Of a stretch of DNA of 64,000 nucleotides, positions 38,646-50,442 are shown piece by piece. Numbering within the stretch: the first letter of the stretch is position 1; each line of letters begins with the position of its first letter. The position numbers and the translations under genes are program-made. The notes below the pieces were generated by a model. That model was given only the letters and a program-made list of their open reading frames with translations. It ran no database searches and was not told the origin of the DNA. This DNA comes from Elgaria multicarinata webbii. Lineage: Eukaryota; Chordata; Lepidosauria; Squamata; Anguidae. The DNA lies in the NCBI RefSeq assembly GCF_023053635.1, contig NC_086173.1:127336697-127400696 (forward strand), in the 5' to 3' direction.

Positions 38646-38910
38646 GTTCTGGGGCCCACTGAGTCAGACCATTGGCCCAACTAGCTCAATAATCTTGACA
38701 CTAACTAGCAACAGCTCCAGGGTTTCTGGCAGGAATTTTTCCTGCCTTTTCTGGAGATGCCAGGGATCAAACCTGGGACTTTCTGAATGCAGTGCTTGTG
38801 CTGTACCACTGAGATACAGCCCCATCTTAGGTCCTTCCTAGTCTTTCCTGGAGATACTAAGGATTGAACCTAGGACCTACCATGTTCTCTACTAGTGAAC
38901 CTTACTATAA

Positions 38911-39534
38911 GCTGAGACATCTCAAGATCCTAATTTTAGATGTTAAAAGTCCCTAGTCTTATAGATAGGTCTTTACTGGAGTGTGCAAGATACTTCTGCA
39001 ATTGTTGGGAACTAAGAAACTCCAGGATTGATGTTAATACCTGGGAGCTTGGCTTTTGCTTCTGCAGAGCAGTGTATTTTCTTCTCCAGCTTTCTTCATG
39101 GTGAGGCAAATTAACCTACCAACACCTATAACTACATCCAGCCTATATTGTGTAGTCTGGGTGAATGCAGGAAGTGTATGTGCACAACCTTGAAAAGAAA
39201 CATGGATCAATGTGTCTTGTGTGGCCAACCAATGTTACCACAGAATATAACATTTTTTCTAAACACATGCCCAAACTAAGTATGCATTTATATAAGAATA
39301 TAGAATATGCCTTATACCAGGGGTGGAATCCTAACTCAAAAAGAAGCCCTGCCCTCACAGATGTTATGAGGCCACTGCCATCAATCTATCATAATCTAAA
39401 GTAGTAGACTGTGCCACAAACATAATGCAAGTACTAGAAATATGTGCAGAGCCTCAGTCATATAGGGTGAAATCCAGTGTTGCAATAGAGAAAGTTTGCT
39501 TGTATGATGGCACTTTCTCCTCTCAGCTGAAGTC
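38911..39534. other. No recognised gene
   Basis: Unassigned. Confidence 0.4.
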
Positions 39535-39642
39535 CTGCAAACGCCCCCCATATACCTTGGAGCAATCCCCCTAATGGCCATGCTTGCCAGGAATTATGGG
39601 AGTTGCAATCCCACACCTCTGGAAGACACCAGGTTGGGGACA
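39535..39642. repeat. Fold-back family A, degenerate copy
   Basis: Only the right half is clear: ccaggaattatgggagttgc aatcccacacctctggaaga caccagg. Confidence 0.55.
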
Positions 39643-39776
39643 CACAGGATGGACAGATCATCATATCAGAAGCTCAGCATGACCAACATGGCTAATTATA
39701 TGTAACATTACCTTACTACTAAACTGGCAAAATCTTTGTTTGGAAAATATTCCTATTGGGGTGTACTAGTAGTCTG

Positions 39777-40074
39777 GATTCAGATAATCAGTAGGGGAAA
39801 TAAAGCAGCCTCAGTTGTTTTCCCTGCCTTCATGCATGCTGATTGCATTACTGGGATAACCCTAATTACCTGCACCACATCGTAGGTTGCCTTGTTGTTT
39901 GAACCCCATGAGTGGCATGGTTGTAGTGCATTTTCACCCACCCTACAATCTATGGCTTGCAATAGGGGTTGTAGGCTGAGTGAAAATACACGACGTCCAC
40001 ACTGTGTACCAGGTTCAGATGACATGGCAACCTGTGACACGGTGGAAACAAACGTCACTGATCATCTGAAGAAC
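39777..40074. mobile_element. Probable TIR element
   Basis: Left end attcagataatcagt pairs with right end actgatcatctgaa. The inner parts aaccccatgagtggcatgg and tgcattttcaccc / gagtgaaaatacac form another inverted pair. Confidence 0.5.
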
Positions 40075-40727
40075 CCCATTGTGTATGGAAATCACTTTCT
40101 CAACCTTGATGTGTTTTGCTACCAAAATGCAAATGGTGTATATTCAAAGGATAGTTTTCCCATAATTTTTTCTTTCTTCCTTCCTTCTCTTTGTTATCCT
40201 TTAGCATGGTCACAGAAACAGGATTATATGATTATTACATAACTGCTTGGGTTTGTTTTTAATTAAATTAAAATCTGTTGTGGAAAATAAACGAATGAAT
40301 CGAGAATAAGAGAAACCGCAAATGTCAGCAATATAGCTAAGCAATCTTTAGAGGCAAAAAGCAAATCCCTGAGCTCTGAGGTTGTTTTACAGTATTATCT
40401 GGAGCAAAATTGGATTTGACTTAGCAATCTTTTTGTTTCAAGTGAATTGAACTTGGGTGAAAAATGGACTTACTGATGAACCTGGAAACAGACACATCTT
40501 GGTTATCAAGAGAAGTATTCCATACTCATTTGGAAAGAGGGAGTGTGCTACATACTTTCCCACATTGTACCACCAATTCAGGTGGACTTACCACTTAATA
40601 TTGTGTGTCCTGATAAGATTGCTGACTCAAGTCCAATCTAACAAGCACTGCTTTTAGACAATCTTGGTTGCTATGAACAGTAGTTCACCTTGCGCCTATG
40701 TTATGGTATTTCCACCGCCAGGTGGAG
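40075..40727. other. No recognised gene
   Basis: Unassigned. Read on the plus strand for IL5RA exons without success. Confidence 0.4.
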
Positions 40728-40925
40728 TCTTTTTTTTTTTAATTCTCCCAGGCATTTTAAGAACTGGTTTTAGTGCTTCTAGTGCTTTACTCTGCTGCTG
40801 TTTTTAATTTGGCTTTATAATACTGTTGTATTCTTTGCTGGTGGTTTTATCTTGTTTTCATTGTGTTGGTTTTTTTTAATGTATTGTACACTGCCCAGAG
40901 AACTCAATTTTTCTGCATTTCCATT
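40728..40925 (+). repeat. L2-type LINE 3' tail
   Basis: tttttttttaattctcccag gcattttaa ... gttttatcttgttttcattg ... cactgcccagagaactc follows the same order as the L2 3' end at 62.2-62.4 kb. Confidence 0.7.
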
Positions 40926-41177
40926 TCATTGAGGATTTCAAAGACATAACATTAATTCCTGAATTTACAGTCTTACTTTTTGTGAGTTCTCACACAGTAG
41001 ACTTGGGTTATACTCCTTCACAACTGAGGTGGTTCACAACTAGTAAAATTGTACCTTCCATTTGTTCTTAGCAGCGATGTGGGTTTTCCAAATAATTTTG
41101 AATTGGAAAATTATCCAATCCAAATGGGGCTAATTTGCATAGGGACATTTCCATAGGATTTTTTAAAGTTTGAATCA

Positions 41178-41314
41178 GGGGTGGGCAACTTGTGGCCCTT
41201 CAGATGTTTTGGCCTACATCTCCCATCACCCTGCATCTTTGGCTACGCTGGTTAGGACTGTTGGGAGTACTAAGCCAAAATATCTGGAAGGTCAGACATT
41301 GCCCACCCCAACTC
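41178..41314. repeat. Fold-back repeat family A copy
   Basis: caggggtgggcaacttgtgg ... ttttggcctacatctcccat pairs with gttgggagtactaagccaaa ... cattgcccacccc. Confidence 0.8.
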
Positions 41315-41585
41315 TAGAAAGATCTAATTTAGCATGTTTACTTTACTGGTATTTACAACACTAAAAAAAAGTACCCTGTGTTAATTTTTGTCCCGGTATA
41401 CCATAAGTATTTCACCTGAAATATATAGAAAAAATTAAACACACTCAATGTCACTTAAATGTTATATTATGTAGACATTTTTATTGGAATATTTGTAAAA
41501 AATTAAAGACTATAGCATGTACTTTCCTTATATAGTTTAAATTTAAGAACAAAACCCTAAAGTTGCTCAAAGATGTTGACAATTA

Positions 41586-41872
41586 AGGGTGCAATCCTAT
41601 GCATGTCCTATAACTCCCCACATTCCTTAGCCAGGGTCAGATCTACCCCAAGCAAGATAAAACATTTTGAAAACTGTATATGGAGTGTGTCCTGGGCCCC
41701 AACAGTTGTCAAAACTGCTATAAACTGTTTTAAAGCAGTAGTGTAGATCCTGCCCAGCAGAGCTGGTTGGGGAATACTGGGAGGTGCATGAATTTGTTCT
41801 GTCTAAACTTGCATAGGATCGTGCACTAATATATTTTTTCTATCTAAACATGCATAGTGTTGTGCCCCAATA
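41586..41872. repeat. Fold-back family B copy split by a gatctacac element
   Basis: Left arm gtgcaatcctatgcatgtcc tataactccccacattcctt agcca and right arm agctggttggggaatactgg gaggtgcatg ... taaacttgcataggatcgtg cac. They are interrupted at 41629-41757. Confidence 0.75.
41629..41757. mobile_element. Short TIR element (gatctacac family), copy 2
   Basis: Ends gggtcagatctaccccaag and ttaaagcagtagtgtagatc ctgccc; shares gggccccaacagttgtcaa with copy 1 at 32946. Inserted in the middle of a family B hairpin. Confidence 0.75.
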
Positions 41873-42474
41873 CATAATCCAAAGAAGTATGCATGCTGAC
41901 ATTCTCTCATGTATTTCAGCAGTGTTCATTTCTCTTCCATTGCAGCTGCCAGGGAAATCTTCATTTTCACAGTTCTTACCCTTTGGTTCTATTTCACACT
42001 GGGACATATTTGTATTTTAATGACATATGTGTATTCTCTCACATACTTGTTATGGACAATTATCTGAAAAACATTAATTATAACCTTGAAACTGCCAAGT
42101 TGCCTAATATTGAATCTGCAGTAAGCATTCATTCATTTTTACAAATGAACTTATGAAATTGATATTTTTTTTGCAGAAAAATAAAGCACTAGAAACAATA
42201 TCTGCCCTACATCACTGCTTCTTAATCAGTTCCCTGTCTTTTCCAATGACAAAAAGCCATCCCTCTCAACCCTGTGTAATGTTTGTGTAACCTACATTTG
42301 TATCTTTGGTCTCGAAGTTCAGAAATGAAACATAGCTGTGCTATTAACTCTTTATTTGATAGCTTGCCTTCACGAAAATGTTCTGGTGCTTGAAATAGTG
42401 TAGATCTGTAGATTTCAAAGCCTTTTATGAGGGGTAAACACAATTCATTTTATTGAATAGCTGGGATGCACTGT

Positions 42475-42745
42475 GGGACCAAATCTGGCCTGCTGGGGTC
42501 TAGATTTGGCTCTCCAGGGTTCCCCAGATGACAATATCTATTTCCCTCGACCTCTGATTGGTGGTTTACCAGCTTTTGTGCAGTTCTTTCTACATTCTGA
42601 AATGCCTCTCCAAAGGTTTAGTTACTGGGAGTGAGAGTGTTACAGTAAACTATGCTAGTATTTTGAGTTCCACCTTTTCCTCCCTTTGTTATGAACTTTC
42701 TACAAAATGAAATTTGGCCCTCAGGCTGAAAGAGGTCCAGCTTCG
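42475..42745. repeat. Unclassified dispersed repeat, copy 1
   Basis: Shares order and sequence with 52310-52530: gcttttgtgcagttctttct...ctgaaatgcc...ggtttagttactgg...gtgag...aaatttggccctcaggctga aagaggtcc. The family is not recognised. Confidence 0.6.
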
Positions 42746-42815
42746 CTGTTGTACAAATGGAAACACTTAAATGTAAAGGAAGTTAAACAACCTGATCCCA
42801 TGCACCTTATTTTGG

Positions 42816-43375
42816 AATCATAGAATAGTAGAGTTGGAAGGGGCCTACAAGGCCATTGAGTCCAACCCCCTGCTCAATGCAGGAATCCACCTTAAAGCAT
42901 ACATGACAGATGGTTGTCCAGCTGCCTCTTGAATGCCTTCAGTGTGGGAGAGCCCACAACCTCACTAAGTAACTGATTCCATTGTCGTACTGCTCTAACA
43001 GTCAGGAAGTTTTTCCTGATGTCCAGACGGAATCTGGCTTCCTGTAACTTGAGTCCATTGGTCAGTGTCCTGCACTCTGGGATGATTGAGAAGAGATCCT
43101 GGCCCTCCTCTGTGAGACAACCTTTCAAGTATTTGAATAGTGCTATCATGTCTCCCCTTAATCTTCTCTTCTCCAGGCTAAACATGCCCAGTTCTTTCAG
43201 TCTCTCATCATAGGGCTTTGTTTCCAGAACCCTGATAATCCTGGTTGCCCTCCTCTGAACACGCTCCAGCTTGTCTGCGTCCTTCTTGAAGTGTGGTGCC
43301 CAGAGCTGGATGCAATACTCAAGATGAGGTGCTGAATAGACAGGAACCCGTACCTCAAACAATTTGGAAGCTATA
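42816..43375 (-). repeat. CR1 LINE, 5'-truncated, RT C-terminus still largely open
   Basis: The minus frame at 43362-42892 (156 codons) encodes HLEYCIQLWAPHFKKDADKL, RVQRRATRII, RLRGDMIALFKYLKG and LRAVR-type blocks, the CR1 RT C-terminal region. The 3' terminus atagaatagtagagttggaa ggggcc is the reverse of the CR1 end. One of the younger CR1 copies here. Confidence 0.9.
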
Positions 43376-44226
43376 CATTAATGCAACCCAAAATAGCTTT
43401 TGCTTTTTTTGAAGCCAATGTAGATGTGCTTCCAGTTATGAATTGCTGATAAGCAATATTCATCTGTTCCCAATGTATGCTGTAGGTAGTTGAGATATAA
43501 CTTATATCTCACCACTGTTTAGAAGGAATCTTGCATAAAGTGTGCATATCCCTCCATCCCATAAGATGTCCTCAACAAAATGAGAACTGTGGGATAAGAT
43601 ACTACCTGCTGCTGTTGTCATTTTATTGTTTTTCAGGAAATCTTTGTACCCAGACATTGCTATGAACATGAACAAGTGAATCACTTAATAAGGGGCTCCT
43701 ATTCCTTGTGAACTTCCAGTAAAGCATTTGGAACTGGATATTCTGAGAGATAAGCTGGATCACAGGTATGGCCTTGCATAGCTTCCTTTATGTTCTTCCC
43801 TCTGTATGAAGTAATGTTTATATACTTTCCCACTATGATTAATGAAAACCAGGTTTGTGGCTATCAGTGGATCTCAAAGGGCAATTTCAATTGACTTCTG
43901 ACTCTAGAATACAACTTGTGTATAACTGAAAGACATCAGTGAGAGTTCTACTTTGTTCTGTTCTGTTTTCATCTAAATACCTTGTAAATGAATAGCTGTC
44001 AGTTTGTTCACTATACTCAGATTTGTGCTTCAAAGAATAAGGAAAAGAAACTAGAAGCAACACTGAAGATCATGGAAGAGGTCTGTTTTATTGTCTTTGA
44101 AGATTCTTCGATCTAGGTGTAGTACAATATGGAAATTGATCTCAAAGTGAGCAGCATTAATGGAAGTTTCAGATTTATTGAGCTCTTTTCTTGAGGCAGG
44201 AACACATCATAGCTTGAAATAGTGTT
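43376..44226. other. No recognised gene
   Basis: Unassigned; read for receptor exons without success. Confidence 0.4.
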
Positions 44227-44239
44227 TGATTACAAACTC
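44227..44239. repeat. Target-site duplication, 3' side of the 6.2-kb LINE
   Basis: TGATTACAAACTC, identical to 50430-50442. Confidence 0.9.
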
Positions 44240-44494
44240 AATTCAATTCCTTTTATTACAGTCAACAGACCAATAAAACATATAAAAACACATAATAAAT
44301 ATTTAAAATATATGAAATTAAAACAGAGTATGATTACATGAGCCTCCTTAAAGTTCTGTGCTAGATGCAAAGGACAGTCCTGCCACCATAACTGATCTGG
44401 TAAGGATTGCGTGATTAAGAAATTTAGCAACTTGTTCAGTGGTATGCTTATCTTGACCGTGTAAAAGGACCGACATAAGGGTCACGGACGATCG

Positions 44495-47400
44495 TCAAGG
44501 TAATCGTTGCGTGAAAGGATGGATAAGGGCTTTTCTTGCCTCCTGATAGAAGCTGCAGTTGAATAATACATGGGAGATAGATTCCACCCCCTCGTTGTTA
44601 CAGGGGCAGCATGTATCTGATAGTGGGACTTTCCCAAATCTGCCCTCCATTATCCTAGAAGGCATAGCATTGAGCCTTGCTAGGGAAAATGCCCACCTAT
44701 ATTTGAGTATAGATAACCAGCTTAAATACAGAGGTACACTATTTTGGTCGTGATCCTGTAGACCCAAGGCATACAGGGAACATGGGCCCCGTGCAGCTCA
44801 CTATCCAGGAGTCTCTGCTTAATGATCCTTTTGGTGCTACCCAGGTCCAGGGATAACAGATGGTCTTGGGAGAGCCCTATGGTGGTAAGTTTTAGCTGAA
44901 CTGCTTTCACCCATGGAGATTTATAAGAGTCTGTCCAGACCATGGAGGTGAGCGAATTAGGGACAGGACTTATATTGCAACGCAGCCAGAAATAGAGTGT
45001 ATGTATCCACCCTATACATTTTAGGGTACTCAACCCAACTTCCAGATTTAAGACTGCACTAGCAACATATCTTGGGACTCCAAATATTAGCCTTAGAAAG
45101 GAAGATTGGACACCTTTCAGTGAGTTCTTATAAAGAGGAAGCCATATCGGGGCACCAAATAGAAATTGGGACACCACCTTTGCTTTATAGACCTGAGTGG
45201 CGGCTGGAATGTATTGCCCACCACTGGAGAAAAAAACACACGAGAAAGTGCCCCGATTAAGTTCTCTGCCCTAGCTTTAGCATATTTATTATGAGTGTTC
45301 CATTTTAGTGTTTCATTAAACCATAGGCCTAGATATTTGTACGAGTTGGCCTAGTTGATTTTTACAAAAAAAAAAACCCCATTGACCAGGGAAAGGTAAC
45401 CCTCCTCCTAGAAAAAACCAGAACATTAGACTTCTGATAATTAATTGAAAGGCTGTTGTTTTGACAAAAGGCCGCAAAGCTGTTCATTAGACGCTTTAGA
45501 CCCGGGTGGGTTTGCGATATAAGTACCGCATTGTCTGCGTAGAGTAGAATTGAAACCCTTTGTTAAGCCTATCTTTGGTGGATGAGATTGTATCGGTACA
45601 AGAACAGATGGAAGATCGGCTAAATATAAATTAAAAAGAGTGGGAGCTAGTACGCATCCCTGTCTGACCCCACGCAAGGAGCCAATCTCTTTAGTAAAAT
45701 GGCCAAGATTGCTGTAGCGGACCTGGGCTGTTGTTCTAGAATAAAGTGATTGGATCAGGAAAAGGAGTCTCGGCTCAATTTCAAATGACCTCAATTTGTT
45801 CCAAAGGAGATCACGGGAGATTGAGTCGAAGGCAGATCTTAGATCAATAAATGCAGTGAAGAGTTTGCCCCCCCTTGGTGTCATGTATTTGTGGACCAGA
45901 TGTAACAGCACTAGGCAATGGTCCAAGGTGGAGCATCCGGGCTTAAATCATATCTGTTCTTTCCCAAGAATATCATTAGTCTCGATCCAATCCTTCAGCC
46001 TACCATTTAGGAAACTCGCGTAGAGCTTCCCAACTATGGATAGTAGGCTGCTAAGTCGGTAATTAGAAGGGCCATCTCTTGGGCCCTTCTTATGGATTGG
46101 GATGACAAACGCTCTCAGCCATGCCTCTGGGTTTCGGCCGGACTTATTGATTAGAGAGAAGAGAGGGGTAAGGATTGAGGTCCATCATCTTATGTTATTT
46201 TTCAGCATCTCTGGGGGAATGGCGTCTGGGCCAGGAGCCTTGCCCGGTTTTAATCGAAGGATTAGGTCTGCTATTGTATTGACATCTACATCTGGCCAGA
46301 CAGGAGTGTCTGAGGAAAGAGAGGGAATGAGATCTGGTCTAGAACAATCTTGAAAAACGGAATATAAATAGGACTCCCACACATTTGCGGGTATGTGACA
46401 TTCAATCTTACTATTACATTGGTTCAGATTTTTCGCTATAATTTGCCAAAAAGTTTTAGAATTATTATTGAGAGAGGCCCCTATCAGCAGTTGCCATGTT
46501 TCTCTATTTGCTTTTCTTTTCTTCCGGGAGATGAGCTTCTTATATTCCTTCTTTAGCTGGTAATAAATGCCAGGAAGAGATCTATCATTGCTTAGCCTAT
46601 AGGAATGGTATATAGAGTTTATGGACTTCCTAAGGCGAGCACAGTCCCGGTCAAACCAGTTATTTTGTGTAGCCCTATGGTGTCTGGAATGGTTTGCTTT
46701 GCTTTGCAGGGCACTATGGGAAACTTCAATTAGCGCCTCATAAGCTGCGATGCACTGATCTGGGGACTTGATGGAAACTATCTTGTTGGTGATATCTGTG
46801 ATACGGGTAGTTTGTGTAAGTTGGTCAAAAATTTGTGCTGTATCTTCGGTCCATTTAATTTTATTGGCTGTTGCATTTAGAGCTTGTGTGTCAAACAGAG
46901 GATGGCAAGGTAAGGACCTTATAGGCCCAGGAATGAGTAAACGTAGCTCAAGGGGAAGATGGTCGCTATCTGAGCGTTCAGCAACTCTTAGGTTACAGCT
47001 CATGGGGTCCAACGTATTGTGTACCAAGATGTAATCAATCACGCTGGCTCCCCTGGAGGAGATAAATTTGAATTTTCCCTGGTCTGAATCGCTGCTGCTT
47101 CCGTTCAGAATAGTCAAGTTGTTTTTTGCTGCAAATTAGAGGAGGCAGCGTCCGGCAGAGTTAACATAACAGTCCTTGGATAAATGTATGTGGGGTCTAA
47201 GGCTTTCCTTACATGCTATTACACTGGACCCACAGATAGTTGGATCTGCCAGAAAGGCTCCCGTTCTTGCATTCAGGTCACCTGCGATAACTGGGTAGGA
47301 GTATGGATATTTAGCCATGAGTTGTGAGTAAAAGCACTCAATCTTAAGCCTGGTGGCCATGCTTTCCTCTGTGCTGGTAGTAGGGAGGGAGATAGGCATT

Positions 47401-47694
47401 AATCAGTAGGATAATCAGCTTAGTGGTCCTCAGCTCTAGTGCCAGGGCAAGAATGGTGTTGTCACTGTTGTAAATATCCTTTACTTTGGCGACCAGCGAG
47501 GTAGAGATAAGGCAGCATAGCCCTTTTGAGGGCCTGCCCTTTTTATTGTTGGACGCCGCGGGAAGAGAGAAGGCACTGAAACCATTCACGTATATATCGC
47601 TGCAAGACCAGGTTTCCTGCAGTAGAGCATTATCAAAGGTGGCCAAGTAGACGAGAAAGCACTTGTTCCCACCTTTAGAGCTCCATCCAGCCAC
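44495..47694 (-). pseudogene. ORF2 (endonuclease and reverse transcriptase) of the 6.2-kb LINE, broken
   Basis: Open pieces: 47694-47344 (endonuclease N-part, LLQETWSCSDIYVNGFS, KGRPSKGLCCL), 47399-47136 (AGDLNARTG), 47117-46185 (DYILVHN, SDHLP, then RT start LKPGKAPGPDAIPPEML), 45926-45441 (RT motif A FIDLRSAFDSISRDLLW, motif B GVRQGCVLAPTLFNLYLADL), 45177-44722 (RT thumb and C-part), 44767-44495 (Cys/His end). In the frame next to motif B the catalytic box reads LLYADNAVLIS (45541-45530), so the second Asp of YADD is Asn. Not functional as it stands. Confidence 0.85.
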
Positions 47695-47745
47695 GTTCCA
47701 GGATATTAGTTTTAGGGCAGGTGTTTTATCTTTGTCCAGTCTAAG

Positions 47746-50128
47746 TCAGTCCATCTCGGTATTTGCATTGAGGCATGTCCCCGGATTTGTCAGAACACAT
47801 CCATTGTGTGCTTTTGTTTGCAAAATGGGAAGATCCGTGGCGCGTCTCTGTGTACGACTTTGGTTAGGGTAGTCTTGGGAATTATAGGTTGGTCGGATCA
47901 GTTCGGATTCATTGGGTTTTGCAAAGTGATCAATGGGGGGGAGGTTGTATTTAGTCCAGGAAATTCTGGGGGTATCCAGCATCTGGTCCGTAATAGTTGG
48001 AATGGAAGGGGCCGCCAGCTTGAGATGTTTTTCAAGGTTAGCAACCACAATTTTAGGGGTGAGGGCTATATCCCTTTTAGGGCTAAACTGGTGCAAGTCT
48101 ACAGGTACATTCACAGCCAGTTGGATAAAATTGTTAGTCTTGTCTAAGGGGGGACACCCTCCGTTAGGCATGGCAGAGGCCTGTACACAGGGGGCCGCTA
48201 AAGAACTGCTGTTCCGTTGGATTCTGTTCAGTAGAAGTTCCCTCAGTGAATTGAGTCTCAGCAGAATCCTTTGTTGTTCCTGTTCGGGAAGAATGTCAAA
48301 ATTGCCAATTAGACTAATTTCCTCTGGAGAGAAATCCGGCAAGGAAGCTAGGCGAGCGTTTGAAATGTTCGTTGAGGGACTACCAAGATTAGTAGAAATA
48401 TCAGGATGATCAGAGAAGGGTGATCAGAGCAGGGTTTCGGGCAGGCATTTGGTTCCTCATATGAATTCAGATCAATCAATTCCCCAGTGCGTGGGGGAGG
48501 AGTGCAGGGTCTAGGTACTGACTTGGTCACTAGGGGGTGGGCTGGTGACAAATCCTTAAAAAACCTGTTTATTGGCATGCCGATGTTTCTAAATGCCGCT
48601 TTAGCTCTATAGATGTAAGAGGCTGTCTTAGAAGACGTGAAAGTGACAATAGCTCGAGCCGTAACATGATTATAGAATATATATTCCACGCTTTCAACTG
48701 AGGTTTGTTCAATCTGCAGCAGAGGAAGGGTCGATATAATCTCTATTAGAAGTTTAATACGTTCTGGTTGCAGCATAATGCCCCTTGGTTTCGGCTAATT
48801 GGATAAGACTGTAGTCTTTGTTTGGAGTTGAAGTTGCCAGAAATTCATTGCTGTACTGCGGATTAGGATAGGTACAGATTGTACAGAATCAGCTTGGGTA
48901 AGTGGGCTAACAGAGGGCTTTTGTGGGAATGACCAAGGATCTTGAGAAGCGCCATCAGACGCAGCACAGGTTGTGTTTGGTTTTTGAGTCTGGCCAACTG
49001 CCTTGCAAGGGAGGATCCTGCTGGCCTCTGGAGTTATGGCCAGAGGGTTCTTCATGCTATCTTTTTCCTCCAGTTTTTTAAATAGCCATTTGAAGTTCAT
49101 TTTGCCTGCAGTTTTAGGTTTAGTAGGAGCTTTTAGATTTTATTTTTTTATAGAACACTTTTGGAGCTTTCTTGATCTAAGCTTGGGTTTAGATGCGGTT
49201 AGGCTTATGCTTAGACCTGCTTTATTGTTGTCCGCAACAGCAGCTTTAGGGATAGAGATGGAGGTGGACTTTAGTGTTTCTGCATCCTTGTTAATGCCTG
49301 CTATCTTTCCACAGATAGAGTCGAGGGCTCCCCCAGATATAATTACCTCAGGGTGTGTTCCATTAGTCAGCTCAGAGTGTAAGGGGAGGTCCAAATTTGG
49401 TCCAATTGCCTCCTTAAAGTTTTGATCATTTGACTCAGCTTTGGATTCCTTCTTATTTTTGGGAGTGCCATCATGCATATTACCTAGCGCAAAAGCTGTT
49501 AGAGTAACCAGGAGTTCCCTACACTCTACCAGAAATTTCTTTATCAAAGTGATATCAGCATTCTGACTGCATAAGAGGCTCTGCATCTTCTCTAGGTGAG
49601 TATCAAGGAGGTCCCTCATTGTATATAGGCTAAACACAGACTCTTCAAAGGTTAGTGGTTGAGTTAATGAAGAGAACTGTGGGAAGCCAGGGGACTTCTC
49701 AGAAGATTATTAGAGCTGGTTTGGGGGGAAAGTTCAGTTGAGCAGTCAGACTGAGGTCCGGGAGAACCAGAGTGGGGCGGTATTAAGCTGAGCCTTTCAT
49801 GTGATTCTTTTGCTAAAATGAGTTCTGCTGCTAAGCTGCGTCGGGAGTTGGTTGGAGATTCATCCGCTTGTATCCTCATTATGCAGGGAGGGCCCAGCAA
49901 CCTATCCAGCATATCCCCCTCAAGAGGGGTAAGTTCGGTGGTTGGAGTACACTGCTTCCCAATGTTAGGGCTGAGAAACTTTGTGATTTTCTGTTGCTTC
50001 ATTTGTCCATGAGATCTTGACAGGGGCAACACGTCCTCGGTTGCAGGCACTAGGCCCTGCTGCTTATAGCATTTCCTAGTAAGAACCATTGCGCGCCGCA
50101 ATGTTTCACTAGTCAACTTCTTCTTCAC
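47746..50128 (-). pseudogene. ORF1 of the 6.2-kb LINE, broken
   Basis: At least five minus-strand open pieces (50128-49664, 49637-49140, 49100-48795, 48776-48348, 48342-47746) in shifting frames. The first reads MKKKLTSETLRRAMVLTRKC and contains KQQKITKFLSP, like a PCNA-binding box. The piece at 48776-48348 holds ARAIVTFTSSKTASYIYRAK, which resembles the RNA-recognition fold of LINE ORF1 proteins (inference). The last piece reads MPDFSPEEISLIGNFDILPE. No CCHC knuckle seen. Probably nucleic-acid binding in the active ancestor. Confidence 0.65.
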
Positions 50129-50429
50129 CTACCTTGAGGTTAGATCTTCTCCTCGCAGTCCAGGTGGTCGTGGCCGCAGTGGCTGCTGCTTGGAAGAAAA
50201 ACGGTGTGTGGGTGTGTTTAAAACACACACCCCAAAACTCTGCAGCCGGAGAAACTCCTCCTGCCTCCGCCAGGGGGTCCCTCCCTCCCTGCCGCGCTGT
50301 TCCGCTGCCTCTTGCAGGCGGAGGAGATCAAAGGCGAGTGGGCGCGCCTTTCGAACGTTGGGAAGAAACTTTCCACTTCCGAAGAACGTGACATAGCAAT
50401 GGGGTGGTGTTTTTTTCTTTTTCTTTCCC

Positions 50430-50442
50430 TGATTACAAACTC
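50430..50442. repeat. Target-site duplication, 5' side of the 6.2-kb LINE
   Basis: TGATTACAAACTC, identical to 44227-44239. Confidence 0.9.

Larger units (their letters stand above)
38148..38910 (-). repeat. Nested tRNA-derived SINEs
   Basis: An outer SINE occupies 38148-38243 and resumes at 38828-38910. Inside it a second copy of the same family occupies 38246-38827, and is itself split at about 38275-38645. Both show agctcagtattatctacact gactggcaac-type blocks and, on the minus strand, a tRNA-like head (ctcagtggtacagcacaag, then ggtttgatccctggcatctc). Confidence 0.75.
44240..50429 (-). mobile_element. Full-length-sized two-ORF non-LTR retrotransposon
   Basis: 6190 bp on the minus strand between perfect 13-bp target duplications. 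Order from 50429 downwards: GC-rich 5' UTR, an ORF1-like region (about 50128-47746), then ORF2 with APE endonuclease (LLQETW, AGDLNARTG, SDSDHLPLEL), reverse transcriptase (APGPDAIPPEML, FIDLRSAFDS, GVRQGCVLAPTLF) and a C-terminal Cys/His motif (CPCNNEGVESISHVLFNC). The 3' end has AATAAA and finishes in GGAATTGAATT-type repeats, not poly(A). ORFs are broken into several frames. The clade is not assigned; it looks neither CR1, L2 nor BovB/RTE. Confidence 0.9.

Noticed and set aside
43680-43730. Possible exon after ttattgtttttcag at 43.63 kb (EIFVPRHCYEHEQ)
   Set aside because: Good acceptor look, but the peptide matches no IL5RA or other family and has no partner exons in phase.
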